A stretch of DNA of 64,000 nt from an uncultured Bacteroidia bacterium (lineage in GTDB: Bacteria > Bacteroidota > Bacteroidia > J057 > CALAJH01): assembly GCA_937922655.1 (NCBI GenBank), contig CALAJH010000011.1, positions 124,001 to 188,000 of the forward strand. Direction: 5' to 3'. The notes under the pieces are model-generated. The model was not told the DNA's origin and searched no databases. It was given only the letters and a program-made list of their open reading frames with translations. Below, one piece after another: positions 7,430 through 16,638 of this stretch. A program made the translations under genes and the position numbers. The first letter of the stretch is position 1, and the number at the start of each line of letters is the position of its first letter.

Positions 7430-9673
7430 TTATTGTGCCAAACGCAACTTCTTTTTGGGAACGTCCTTAACGATGTAGCGCAAACCAACGTAGCCCACCG
7501 GACCCATTATCGGCCCCCAAATCATGGTGGCGTCGAAGCGGGGTCCAAAAGGATCGGCGGCGCCGACGATGGGCTCGGGTTGGCGAAAACCTCCCAAGTT
7601 TTCCCCGCCCACATACACGTCCAAACCCACCGACTTAAATTTTTTGGTGACTTGGGCAATCAAGACGGCATAGGCGGGAGCGTAGTCGGGGCGGCGCCAC
7701 TCTTCGGGATTGGACTTGGTTGTCGGAAGCCGTTGCGGGCCGTAAACGTGTATCGTCGCGTCAAAGGCCCACGACTTGGGTTTGAACGAAACGTTCGCCA
7801 ATCCCCTGTGGGGTGAAATCAACGGACGCGTCCGTAATTCTCCCGCCAGCGTCTCCCGTACGTCGTACCATTTGTAGGCCGCCTTAGCCTCGATGATTTC
7901 TTTGTGGGAAAATCCGAACTCGAATTGCGCGGCGTGGGCAAACGAACGTCCGTCTATCTCTTGAAGATAACGAAACCGGACTTCTTGCGGCGAGACGTCG
8001 AAGTCGGCCAAAAGCCGATTTTCAAAAACGGTGTAATAATAATCGCCGGAAAGGTAAAACGACGACGCGCCGGCGAAAAATTTTTGTAAAGCCCCGACTC
8101 CCGCGTTCCAGCCGATTTCGGGTTGCAAAACCGAGGGGAAAACATAGTTGCGGGACGAAAGGGCGGCGCCGTAATGGTCGGCAAAGATGTTGGGCGTTCG
8201 CCACGCCCGTCCCCCGCCGATACGCAAGGCCGTTTTTTCCGTCGGCGAATATTTTGCCTGCAACCTCGGCACGGCCATAAATCCGAAAAGGTTGTGCCAA
8301 TCGGCGCGGGCGCCCGCCACCGCCGTCAATTTCGCATTTGGTTTGTAGGTATATTCGAAAAACGCTCCCGGAACCCATTCCGTACGGTTGAAATCCGATG
8401 CCGCGAAGCGTTCGCGATAGTCGTCGGCCAAGAACGACGCGCCCGTACGGTACGAATGCGATTCCAAACCGAAGGTGGATTGCCACAACCAATTGACGTG
8501 GAACCGGCGTTGAAGGCCCGAATAATTGCGACGGCCAAAGACGGCGTTCTGTTGGTGAATCGTGGCGTTTGTTTGTACGCCCGTCGAACGCCCGCAGTGC
8601 ATCGGAAAAACGTATCCCGTTTTTCCCCAGAGATTCAAACGTCGGGTGGACATTCGGTAGGGATAAAGTTCGGCGCCGGGGTGGTGGGCCTGAATTTGTC
8701 CGCCGTCGACGTCGTCCCATACGCCGTGCGCCCCGAATTGACCCTCGTGTCCGTTGCCGCCTTCGTAATGCCAACGGTGCGCCGCGTTGTACAGCGTGTA
8801 TTTGGGCATATCGAGAAAACCATCGTGGTTCATGTCGTTGGCTCCTTGCAAGAAACTGCCGTGCAACATCGTAGCCGAAGCCCATTTGCGTGAAACCGGC
8901 CGGGCGACGACAACGTTGGCCTCGCCCCGGCCCGCCGTGTTGCCGTAGAGGTTGAAATGCAAAAATTCACGCGCGTGGGGTTTGGCGAGCTCGGCGTTGA
9001 TTTGTCCGGTAAGGGCTTCGTAACCATTGACCACGCTTCCCGCCCCTTTGATGATTTGCACCGACTCGACCCACGTGCCGGGCATATAGTTGAGTCCGAA
9101 GGTTTTTCCCAAACCCTGCACCCAACCCAGTTGTTCGGTCGTTATTTGAGTGTAACTGCCCGTCAATCCCAACATTTGCACCTCCTTAACCCCCGTAACC
9201 GCGTCGGAATAAGAAACGTCCACGGTGGCGTTGGTCTCAAAACTTTCGGAAAGGTTGCAACAGGCGGCTTTGGTTAGTTCGGTTCGGGTTAGTTCTTCGG
9301 ATGGGTAGGGGCCAAGGGTGGAAAGCCGGGTTCCGGGGGCGGAGGCGGCGATTTCCACGGTTTTTATCAAAAGCGCGTCGGAAAGCGTTACGGTAACGGG
9401 CCGACCGGCTTTGGCGGCGACGGTATCGGGACGAAACCCGATGGCCTCAACAACAAGACGGTAGGTTTTGCCGTCGGATACGGGAACGACGAATCGTCCT
9501 TCCGCATCGGTAACGGCGCCGGGGGCGTCCAACGGTTTTACCGTCGCCCCGGGCAAAGGGGATAATTTTCCGCCCTCGTCGATATATTTGACCGTACCGG
9601 TCAGGGCTTGGGCGTACGCGTCGCCGGCCCTTAATTTTACAATTAGGGTTATAAAAAAAATAAAATACTTCAT
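7430..9673 (-). CDS. TonB-dependent outer-membrane receptor, probably for metal or metallophore
   Basis: A 747-residue receptor. A signal peptide (about 1-22) is followed by a carboxypeptidase-regulatory-like beta domain (about 24-105) and a plug with the segment CCNLSESFETN (Cys138-Cys139). 'VSYSDAVTGVKEVQMLGL' then leads to 'VNGYEALTGQINAEL', and the rest reads as barrel strands. Ligands would enter the periplasm at the expense of TonB energy. The gene is co-directional with and just downstream of the small HYC_CC_PP protein, a pairing seen in Bacteroidota and thought to concern copper or other heavy metals. The His-rich stretch around residues 300-340 (HRWHYEGGNGHEG) is compatible with this. 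Confidence 0.88.
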   Translation of the reverse strand: MKYFIFFITLIVKLRAGDAYAQALTGTVKYIDEGGKLSPLPGATVKPLDAPGAVTDAEGRFVVPVSDGKTYRLVVEAIGFRPDTVAAKAGRPVTVTLSDALLIKTVEIAASAPGTRLSTLGPYPSEELTRTELTKAACCNLSESFETNATVDVSYSDAVTGVKEVQMLGLTGSYTQITTEQLGWVQGLGKTFGLNYMPGTWVESVQIIKGAGSVVNGYEALTGQINAELAKPHAREFLHFNLYGNTAGRGEANVVVARPVSRKWASATMLHGSFLQGANDMNHDGFLDMPKYTLYNAAHRWHYEGGNGHEGQFGAHGVWDDVDGGQIQAHHPGAELYPYRMSTRRLNLWGKTGYVFPMHCGRSTGVQTNATIHQQNAVFGRRNYSGLQRRFHVNWLWQSTFGLESHSYRTGASFLADDYRERFAASDFNRTEWVPGAFFEYTYKPNAKLTAVAGARADWHNLFGFMAVPRLQAKYSPTEKTALRIGGGRAWRTPNIFADHYGAALSSRNYVFPSVLQPEIGWNAGVGALQKFFAGASSFYLSGDYYYTVFENRLLADFDVSPQEVRFRYLQEIDGRSFAHAAQFEFGFSHKEIIEAKAAYKWYDVRETLAGELRTRPLISPHRGLANVSFKPKSWAFDATIHVYGPQRLPTTKSNPEEWRRPDYAPAYAVLIAQVTKKFKSVGLDVYVGGENLGGFRQPEPIVGAADPFGPRFDATMIWGPIMGPVGYVGLRYIVKDVPKKKLRLAQ

Positions 9674-9719
9674 GTTTTGAGGGATTAAGGTTATTGAACG
9701 AAAACGTCAATACCTTTTC

Positions 9720-10145
9720 TCAAAACCGAAATATTTGTAAGAACGGGGGGGAGGTGTATAGTAATCGGTGGGGAAATGGGGGCGCCGACGAGCGCGGCAG
9801 AATAAAGTTACCGGGACTTGGCGGCGCCGAGGGCGCTAAAAAGAGAATCGACGGTATGATGAGCGGAGGCGGGGCGGGGAGCGAAAACTTGCGTGCCGTC
9901 TGCTTTACTTCGAGTTGATAAATCTCGGCGGCTTCCTCGCAACAATAACTTTTTTTAAAGCCGTGCTTGGGTTTTTCCGACGAATGTTTGCAACAAACGC
10001 GGCGCGAACATTTGTCGGCGCCCCAAAGGCCGACGTCGCGGGTTTGGGCGCTTTGGCAAAAATGGGAGGCTACGACCGGTCCTACGCCGTAAAACGCCGT
10101 AAGCGCCGCCAAAATCGTTGCCAACCATTTGCGCCAATAAACCAT
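9720..10145 (-). CDS. HYC_CC_PP family small secreted protein
   Basis: A 141-residue protein with an N-terminal hydrophobic segment (KWLATILAALTAFYGVGPVV). The family signature is in order: HFC at 28-30 (in place of HYC), CC at 51-52, CC at 68-69 in SYCCEEAAEIYQL, and a proline run PPPL at 92-95. The Cys and His residues suggest metal binding in the periplasm or membrane. Its stop lies 46 bases before the start of the TonB receptor gene, so the two form an operon. The C-terminal 45 residues are Pro/Ser-rich and low in complexity. The function of the family is not established. Confidence 0.75.
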   Translation of the reverse strand: MVYWRKWLATILAALTAFYGVGPVVASHFCQSAQTRDVGLWGADKCSRRVCCKHSSEKPKHGFKKSYCCEEAAEIYQLEVKQTARKFSLPAPPPLIIPSILFLAPSAPPSPGNFILPRSSAPPFPHRLLYTSPPFLQIFRF

Positions 10146-10149
10146 GACA

Positions 10150-10181
10150 CAAAGTTAGTGCATTATCGGCAAAAAATCAAA
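10150..10181 (-). promoter_or_regulatory. Promoter of the HYC_CC_PP-TonB receptor operon
   Basis: On the minus strand TTTG (10178-10181) is followed after 20 bases by TAACTTTG (10150-10157), an almost ideal Bacteroidota -33/-7 pair. Only four bases separate the -7 element from the ATG at 10145, so the transcript would start at or next to the start codon. Confidence 0.65.
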
Positions 10182-11514
10182 TTCTTCCTCGCGCTTTGAG
10201 TTCCAAGTAGCGATTGACGCTTTGAGCGGAAAGTTGTCCGTAGGGGCAAAGCAGGGCGTGGATGCCGTAGGATTCGAGTTCGCGCACAATTTGTCGTTTT
10301 TCCATCGCCAAACGTTCGGCCATTGTGCGAACGTAAATTTTTTCGACGTTTTCCGCCGGCCGCCGCGCCATTTCTTCCAGTTCCTCGTTTTGAAAAAAGA
10401 CAACGACCAACAAATGGTTTCGGGCCAGCTTGCGCAAATACGGCAAATTACGGCGCATGCCCGTCAGGGATTCAAAGTTGGTGTAAAGCAAAATGAGGCT
10501 TCTGGGACCGATTTTTCGTCGGGTGGCGACGTACAAGGCCTCGAAATCCGATTCGGGGAAAGTGGTCGTTTGGCGGTAAAGCGTTTCCAAGACTTTGTTG
10601 AGCGTGCCGGGCCTGCGGTCGGCGGGCAAAAAGTCCACCGGCTCCGTTGAAAACGTGCATAGACCGAATCGGTCTTCTTTCAACAAAACAATATTGGCCA
10701 TCACCAAAGCCGAATTGACGGCGTAATCCAAAAGGGTCATGCCTCCGAAAGGCATTTGCATCGGCCGACCCAAATCAATAAAGCAGTAAACGGGTTGGGA
10801 ACGTTCGTCGCGATATTGATTGACCATCGGTTCGGATTTTCGGGCCGTGGCCTTCCAATTGAGGGTGCGGTAGTCGTCGCCGAAAACGTAAGTCCGGATT
10901 TGGTCGAACTCCATGGTATGGCCGATTCTACGCGTTTTTTTTACGCCGTATTGGTTGGACGCGCGTCCGGCGGCTATGAGTTCGTATTTGCGCATTTGCA
11001 CGAAGGAGGGATAAACGGCGACGTCGCAAGGCTCCGAACCAATTATTTTTCGCTTGGCTAAACCGATACGCGTGGTGGCGAAGGCTATCGAGCGACCGAA
11101 CCGGAACACCCCTCGTTCGACGGGGGTCAGCGAATAAACGGCGCGTTTGGCCGACGACGCGTCAAGGGATAAGCGTATGGAAAAATCCCTTTTTTGGAAT
11201 TGGAACGGCAGTTCCTCGATAATTTCCAGAAATATACGGACGGGAAAGTAGTTGGAAACGACGAGGGCGACGTTGTTGGGGTCGCCGTTGGAAAAACGTT
11301 CGGCGGTTTCGCGCCGTATCGTCGCCTCTCCTCGAAAAAGGACAATCGTTTCCGCCGCCGTCAATACCCCTAAAAGCATCAGCAAACCGACGGCGACGGG
11401 AGTTGTCGTCGGCACAAAGTAGGCTACGACAAACGCGAAGGCGGCCAGCCCTACGGCCGCAAAAAAGCGCGTCGTCGGGAACCAGTTCGTCCATAACCAC
11501 CGTACCGCGTTCAT
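10177..11514 (-). CDS. DUF58 domain-containing membrane protein
   Basis: A 445-residue protein with two N-terminal membrane helices (about 15-60) and a large soluble domain. The DUF58 hallmark is 'YVFGDDYRTLNWKATAR' followed by 'NQYRDERSQPVYCFIDLGR' (about 210-255), which begins a VWA-like fold. DUF58 proteins are usually encoded beside MoxR ATPases and may act as their targets in envelope maintenance. Here the nearest MoxR-type gene is 2.8 kb away and divergent in layout. The gene starts 9 bases after the MarR stop and is probably in the same transcript. The 3' end reaches the promoter of the HYC_CC_PP operon. Confidence 0.88.
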   Translation of the reverse strand: MNAVRWLWTNWFPTTRFFAAVGLAAFAFVVAYFVPTTTPVAVGLLMLLGVLTAAETIVLFRGEATIRRETAERFSNGDPNNVALVVSNYFPVRIFLEIIEELPFQFQKRDFSIRLSLDASSAKRAVYSLTPVERGVFRFGRSIAFATTRIGLAKRKIIGSEPCDVAVYPSFVQMRKYELIAAGRASNQYGVKKTRRIGHTMEFDQIRTYVFGDDYRTLNWKATARKSEPMVNQYRDERSQPVYCFIDLGRPMQMPFGGMTLLDYAVNSALVMANIVLLKEDRFGLCTFSTEPVDFLPADRRPGTLNKVLETLYRQTTTFPESDFEALYVATRRKIGPRSLILLYTNFESLTGMRRNLPYLRKLARNHLLVVVFFQNEELEEMARRPAENVEKIYVRTMAERLAMEKRQIVRELESYGIHALLCPYGQLSAQSVNRYLELKARGRI

Positions 11515-11523
11515 GGTGCGAGG

Positions 11524-12009
11524 TTACGCATTGCGGTCGGTTTGGGGTTCGGCTTCCAAGGCGGCGCGACGTTTTTCGATGAGTTGGTGTAGGGTCATGG
11601 CCTCGTCGTCGGTGAGCGCCGAACGGTGAAATTCCAAGACGTTGACTTGTTCGCTTAGCATTTGGATGAATTGATAGCCCTCTTCGGTGAGGGCGACGGC
11701 GATTTCGCGCCGGTCGGTTTCGGAAACCCGTTTGAATACTTTGCCTCGTGCGGCGAGTTTGTCCACGATGCGGGTGACGTTGGAAGTCTGATCTATCATG
11801 CGGTCGGCGATGCCCTTTCGACTTAAAGGCTTGGGGTGCGAACCGCGCAAAATGCGCAATACGTTTGCCTGTTCAAACGTCAAGCCGAATTCACGGTAGC
11901 GGCGATTGACGGCAATTTTTATTCGCGAAGCCGTATAAAGAATGTTCAAGTCGGCTTTTTGGCGAATATCCGTCAATTTGTCGGTTTTTAGCGCTTCTTC
12001 GAGTTTCAT
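11524..12009 (-). CDS. MarR-family transcriptional regulator
   Basis: A 161-residue winged-helix repressor or activator. The recognition part is seen in LTFEQANVLRILRGSHPKPL, then the DNA-binding helix segment IADRMIDQTSNVTRIVDKL, and the wing 'RVSETDRREIAVALTEEG' with the DRR motif typical of MarR. It should bind DNA as a dimer and respond to a small ligand. It is upstream of and close to DUF58 (9 bases). The start of the ABC transporter operon lies further upstream on the same strand, with a 128-base gap between the ABC stop and this start. Its targets are unknown. Confidence 0.9.
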   Translation of the reverse strand: MKLEEALKTDKLTDIRQKADLNILYTASRIKIAVNRRYREFGLTFEQANVLRILRGSHPKPLSRKGIADRMIDQTSNVTRIVDKLAARGKVFKRVSETDRREIAVALTEEGYQFIQMLSEQVNVLEFHRSALTDDEAMTLHQLIEKRRAALEAEPQTDRNA

Positions 12010-12137
12010 GCGTTATAATACAACTTGCCCGCCGACGTTTACATGCGTCAAGAAAAAAGGCTCAATTACAAAAATAACAATTTTGTCCCGCGTCATACGG
12101 ACAATTCCGTTGAAATTTGGATTAAATCGATGGGGGG

Positions 12138-15100
12138 TTATTTTAGGTCTTCGACTTCGACGTTGTAAAAGGAAAGGGTAGGGGGCGGGGTGGTTTTTCC
12201 TCGTTCGCGCAAAGCGACGATTATCGTGTTGCGGTAGTTTTCCAGCCGCTGAATGAGGTTTCTGAAAAGTTCGATGTATAGCGTCCAATACAAGGCGGCT
12301 GTAAAAAGCCAAAGCATGAAGATATTGAAAACAAACGTATCGACGTAGTAGCCGTACACGTATTTGACGGGCGCGTAGAACCATGTGCGAAAGCCGAAAA
12401 TACCGGGTTTGGGCGGTGGAATGCGGTAATTGGGGTCGGAAAGCGGCACCAAGCGTCCGTCTTCTTCGGCGATGTGTTCGGAATAAATGGAATGGGTGAG
12501 CATGGCGGTCAAGGCGCGGTTGTCGTATTTTTTTTGAAGTTCGAGCGGATCGGCGGTTAAGGCGAGTTGTGCGGCGACGCGGTCTCGCGCGTCCCGGCTT
12601 TTTTTGCGAAGGGCGGAATAGTGTTTGCGCATGCGTCCATAGAGTTTGTTTAAATCTTGGGCGACACTCGCGCTGAATCGTTGGGGGTGTAGTTTTTCCA
12701 AGATTCTACGGTCTTTTAGGCCGAGCTTGGGCATGACGGAGCGTAATTCGGCGTCAATCAACGACAGGTCGCGTTCGTATCCGAGGGCTTTTTGTGCGTC
12801 GAAAGGCAGGGGTTTGCCGACGGCTTCGGCCTTGATTTTTTCCGAAATATATTTTGCCGCGCGTTCGGTGCGATTTTCGAGTTCGGGAAGCCAGTAATCC
12901 AAGCGATAATCGGCTTCAAAAATGTCTTTATCGTAGGGATAAAAGTGTTTTTGATACGAATTTTGAGTAAATTGTCGAACGGCGAGCGCTTCGTAGGCCC
13001 ATCTTGCGGCGGTCAATTCGCCGACCAACGGGACGGGGTCTTTGCCGCCTATGGCGGGGTTCATTTTGTCGAATGAGACTATCGCGCCGCAAAGCACCAT
13101 TTGCGGTATCAACAGAATGGGGACGAGAATGTAAATATTGACGGGTTTGTCGAACGTGGCCGAAACGTTCAATCCCAAGAGGTTGCCGAAACAGGCCATC
13201 GAAAACAGGACCATCCACCGCGACAGCCCAAGTTCGCGCATTTCCATAATCCGGTCGGAAACCCAAACGTATCCCGCCATTTGTATCGCCGAAACGCCGA
13301 AAAGCACGATGATTTTCGCGGCCAAATAGGCATGACGCGACAAGCCGATGTACGACTCTCGTCTCCGTATCAAACGGTCGCGCACGATTTCTATCGCGCT
13401 GAATATCAATCCCAAAAACAAGGCGACAATCACCGAAACGAAAAAAAACGCCGGCAGATTGTCGTTTTCGTAAAGCGTATATTCGTATTTTCCTTCGCTA
13501 GACGTATTGGCTTTTAAGATAAAGGCCAATACGCCGGCCAAAATCATTCCTATGGTCGTAGCGATTAGGAAGTAGGGTTTGTTCGACCACTTGATTTTAA
13601 AGTCGCGAAGGGCGTAGGTCAGCCATTGCCGGAATTTTCCCGGAAGATGGAGGCTTGGACGCGGAAGCTCTAGCTCCCGCTCGATGCGTGGCTCGGGAAT
13701 GCGGCTGTTTCGGAAGGCGTAGAACCATTCGTAGGGCTGCATCCGTCGTTTTTGCGTTATCCGTCCCGATTCGTCTATCAATTTCTCCTCGAGAATCGAA
13801 AAAACTTGGTCGGGATTGACCGCGCCGCACTCGTGGCATTCCACCGCCTCGGGATTGACGTGGTTGAAGGCGCGGCGAAAGTAACGAATACCTTCGAGCG
13901 GGTCGCCATAATATACGGGATAACCGCCTTTGTCCAAGAGCAGAAACCGGTCGAACAATTTGAAAATATCCGACGACGGCTGGTGAATCACCACCAAAAC
14001 CAACTTTCCCCGTCCGGCAAGGACTTTGAGCAAATCCATGACCGACTCCGAATCCCGTGAGGAAAGCCCGCTTGTCGGTTCGTCGACCATGAGTATGGCG
14101 GGTTCACGGATGAGTTCGAGGGCGATGTTGAGCCGTTTGCGCTGTCCGCCCGAAATGGCGGGATTGAGGGCGTTGCCCACTTTTAGCCGCTTAATGTCCG
14201 AAAGGCCGAGTTCGGTTAAGGTTTTCAATACCCGGCGTTTGATTTGGTGGTCGGAAAGGTTGCCAAAGCATAGTTTGGCCGCAAAATAAAGGTTTTCGTA
14301 CACCGACAATTCCTCGATGAGCGTATCGTCTTGGGAAACATAGCCCATGAGTCCGCGCACTTCTTGCTTGTAGCGGTGAACGTCAACGTTGTTGATGGTT
14401 ACAAAACCCTTTGTAGGTCGAAGGGTGCCGTTGAGAATTTTGGAAAGCGTGGTTTTGCCGGCGCCGCTCGGCCCCATGATGGCCACCATGCGTCCCGACG
14501 TTTCCCTTAAATCCAATTCGTGCAGTCCGTAAACGCCGCTGGGAAACTTATACTCCACTCCAATGGCCTCCAAGACTATCGGCTCGGTCATCTCTTCGCC
14601 TTTGGCCAAATTGACGAGGTCGGAATAGTACAAAGGACGCGTTTTACCCGACTTGATGACGCTACCCGGAGACAGCGTATACACCGCTTCCGGGTTCATG
14701 ATTTGCCCGTTGAGGTAGATGTCGCCTTGTCCGATGTAGCGGATGAGGTGAAGTTCCGCGTTCGCCAAATACAACATGGCGAAGTGGCCTTCTAGATGGT
14801 CGAGTTTGTAGATTTTTTCCGCAGGACCGCGTGCCTCTCCCGCAATGACCGTCATGTCCGGCAACATGCGATGCCGCGGGTCGGGACAGGTGATAAATTT
14901 CAGCAGTTGACGGTAATCGGAGTTGTCAATACGGAAAATTTTTGCCGCATTGCTAATGGCGTTGAGTTCGAAACTCGACAGCGAACGGTCGCTGTACGCC
15001 AATTCAATCAGTCTTGTGAGGATGTAATATTTGTGGGAAAGACGCAAGTTGGCCGAAACCCGGCTTAACAACGTGGTCAAATCCCCCGATTCGTTCTCGT

Positions 15101-15293
15101 CCTCAATGAACTGTCGAAAGCGCAGAATGTATTCATGGGCGACGCGGTCGTTGAATTGGTGGGAAAGAAAATTGCGCACGACGACAAAATCCTCGTCCCC
15201 CACACCGTTTTTGCGGGAGATGGCCGCAAAAATTCGAAGCAGTGTTTCGAGCAGGTCGACGCTAATGTTTTCCTTCTGGAGGTTTGCACTCAT
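12138..15293 (-). CDS. ABC-2 type ATPase-permease fusion with TerB-like N terminus
   Basis: A 1051-residue single-chain transporter. Residues about 1-140 are helical and resemble a TerB-like domain; about 150-240 is a beta-rich region that may be FHA-like (LSPGSVIKSGKTRPLYYSD). The ABCG-type ATPase has Walker A GPSGAGKTT (about 272-280), signature SGGQRKRLN (about 380) and Walker B ILMVDEPTSGLS (about 400). ABC-2 membrane helices run from about 570 to 760. A soluble, charged, helical insert of about 190 residues follows before two last helices (about 975-1015). It probably exports a lipid or hydrophobic compound. The domain order is that of a Bacteroidota-specific group with unknown substrate. 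Confidence 0.87.
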   Translation of the reverse strand: MSANLQKENISVDLLETLLRIFAAISRKNGVGDEDFVVVRNFLSHQFNDRVAHEYILRFRQFIEDENESGDLTTLLSRVSANLRLSHKYYILTRLIELAYSDRSLSSFELNAISNAAKIFRIDNSDYRQLLKFITCPDPRHRMLPDMTVIAGEARGPAEKIYKLDHLEGHFAMLYLANAELHLIRYIGQGDIYLNGQIMNPEAVYTLSPGSVIKSGKTRPLYYSDLVNLAKGEEMTEPIVLEAIGVEYKFPSGVYGLHELDLRETSGRMVAIMGPSGAGKTTLSKILNGTLRPTKGFVTINNVDVHRYKQEVRGLMGYVSQDDTLIEELSVYENLYFAAKLCFGNLSDHQIKRRVLKTLTELGLSDIKRLKVGNALNPAISGGQRKRLNIALELIREPAILMVDEPTSGLSSRDSESVMDLLKVLAGRGKLVLVVIHQPSSDIFKLFDRFLLLDKGGYPVYYGDPLEGIRYFRRAFNHVNPEAVECHECGAVNPDQVFSILEEKLIDESGRITQKRRMQPYEWFYAFRNSRIPEPRIERELELPRPSLHLPGKFRQWLTYALRDFKIKWSNKPYFLIATTIGMILAGVLAFILKANTSSEGKYEYTLYENDNLPAFFFVSVIVALFLGLIFSAIEIVRDRLIRRRESYIGLSRHAYLAAKIIVLFGVSAIQMAGYVWVSDRIMEMRELGLSRWMVLFSMACFGNLLGLNVSATFDKPVNIYILVPILLIPQMVLCGAIVSFDKMNPAIGGKDPVPLVGELTAARWAYEALAVRQFTQNSYQKHFYPYDKDIFEADYRLDYWLPELENRTERAAKYISEKIKAEAVGKPLPFDAQKALGYERDLSLIDAELRSVMPKLGLKDRRILEKLHPQRFSASVAQDLNKLYGRMRKHYSALRKKSRDARDRVAAQLALTADPLELQKKYDNRALTAMLTHSIYSEHIAEEDGRLVPLSDPNYRIPPPKPGIFGFRTWFYAPVKYVYGYYVDTFVFNIFMLWLFTAALYWTLYIELFRNLIQRLENYRNTIIVALRERGKTTPPPTLSFYNVEVEDLK

Positions 15294-15354
15294 GAATGAC
15301 GCTACGAAGATAGCGCTTTTTCGCGTTCATCAGGCTTTGTTTTGTCCACATCGC

Positions 15355-15398
15355 CTAAAAATACAATGGGCCGCCCAAAAGAGCGGCCCGCGTGTATC
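15355..15398 (-). terminator. Rho-independent terminator of the lipoprotein gene
   Basis: The stem GGGCCGC/GCGGCCC with outer pairs ATACA/TGTAT (15361-15397) lies just after the lipoprotein stop. On the minus strand the run TATTTTTAGG follows the hairpin. Confidence 0.85.
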
Positions 15399-15419
15399 GG
15401 TTTGAATTTGATGTTTTGG

Positions 15420-16379
15420 TTATTTTTGAACCAAGATATCCACTGCGCAAGAGTTGGCGCCAAGCGACTTCACCCAAATAATACCGTGTTTACCCGTGGT
15501 AACGTTTTTGAAACCAAAGGTTTGGCCGGCGGCAATTTGAATGCGTTTACCGTTGGGATTGCCCGTGAATGTTGAAAGCGTACCCGAATCCACAATGGTG
15601 GCCAACGTATCTTGCGAGGCGCCGGAAAGTACGCTGTAATTGGGATTGCCGGGAAGGGTGTAAAAATTCGTTATTGTCGTGCAATCGAAAGGAATGGCGG
15701 CGGGAGCCCCGTAACCGTCATATTCGCTCGACGAACGATGGTTGGGATCGATGAACGAGTGGGTGTCGAAGCTGGTGGAATAAAGATACGTCAAATCAAT
15801 TTCCGACTTGCGTGCGTCGCCACCGGAAGCGTCAAGGGGCGCGTTTCCGTCTTTGGTTACAAAGAAGGCGTTGGTGTTCGTAAACGTGACCCCTTCAATG
15901 GCACGGGGTGTTTGAACCGGCGGAGGTCCGGGTTTTTTCTTAATCGTCAAGGTAAAGGAGGTCGAAGCGGTCTTGTTGTTTTTGTCGATGATGGTTACGG
16001 TGTAACGTTCGGTGTTGCCCGCTTCGGTTTGTGCGACACGGCTGCTAACGCTTACTTCGAAAGTATAAGCATCTTCACCGCTTTTGCCTACAAGCGTATC
16101 GAGAATGGCCAGCGCGGCTCCGCCGTCATAAGAGACGGTAATACGGAGTTTTTCCAGTTTTTTACCGTCCGGGCCTTTGGTGGCCGTTCCACAGATTTTG
16201 AAATTTTTTTGTTCGCCCTGGTTCAATTCAAAAGTTTGGTCGGAACCCAAACAATCGCCGGCGCTGCTAATCGTAATACGAGGGTTTTCGTCTTTTTCTC
16301 CGCCGCAAGAGCCCGCGTAAACCACTGCTCCAAGCGTCAATAGCACAATATAAAGTCGTGCTCTCAAAAGTACTTTCAT
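15420..16379 (-). CDS. Lipoprotein of unknown function with Ig-like region
   Basis: A 319-residue protein. The N terminus has a lipoprotein signal (YIVLLTLGAVVYAGSC, lipobox Cys near residue 25) followed by GGEKDE, as is common for surface-exposed lipoproteins of Bacteroidota. The first half (to about 150) is beta-rich with an 'RYTVTIIDKNNKTASTSFTLTIKKK' segment like an Ig or cadherin strand pair, then a proline hinge (KPGPPPVQTP). The second half has no recognised motif. It has its own promoter and terminator, so it is monocistronic. No function can be assigned. Confidence 0.8.
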   Translation of the reverse strand: MKVLLRARLYIVLLTLGAVVYAGSCGGEKDENPRITISSAGDCLGSDQTFELNQGEQKNFKICGTATKGPDGKKLEKLRITVSYDGGAALAILDTLVGKSGEDAYTFEVSVSSRVAQTEAGNTERYTVTIIDKNNKTASTSFTLTIKKKPGPPPVQTPRAIEGVTFTNTNAFFVTKDGNAPLDASGGDARKSEIDLTYLYSTSFDTHSFIDPNHRSSSEYDGYGAPAAIPFDCTTITNFYTLPGNPNYSVLSGASQDTLATIVDSGTLSTFTGNPNGKRIQIAAGQTFGFKNVTTGKHGIIWVKSLGANSCAVDILVQK

Positions 16380-16419
16380 TTTACTGCTTTAACTTTTTAA
16401 TCGGAATAATTTCCTGCCG

Positions 16420-16452
16420 CAAAGTTAAGCGCTTATGGCATTATCGTCCAAA
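16420..16452 (-). promoter_or_regulatory. Promoter of the lipoprotein gene
   Basis: Minus strand: TTTG at 16449-16452, 21-base spacer, TAACTTTG at 16420-16427. The leader to the ATG at 16379 is about 40 bases. Confidence 0.65.
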
Positions 16453-16638
16453 TTTTTCGAAAAAAAAATGTCGTTTCCAATTCATGAAGCCGCGCCGATT
16501 GCGTACGCTTGTCGATTCGGTCGTCTTTCGAATTGCCCTCGGCCGAAGCCGATGGCAATTGGCGGGTGCGGTTATTGAGTGCGAAAGGTTTGTCGTTATG
16601 GCGGCATTACCGGTTGAATGGAAACGCGCGAAGCCCGC

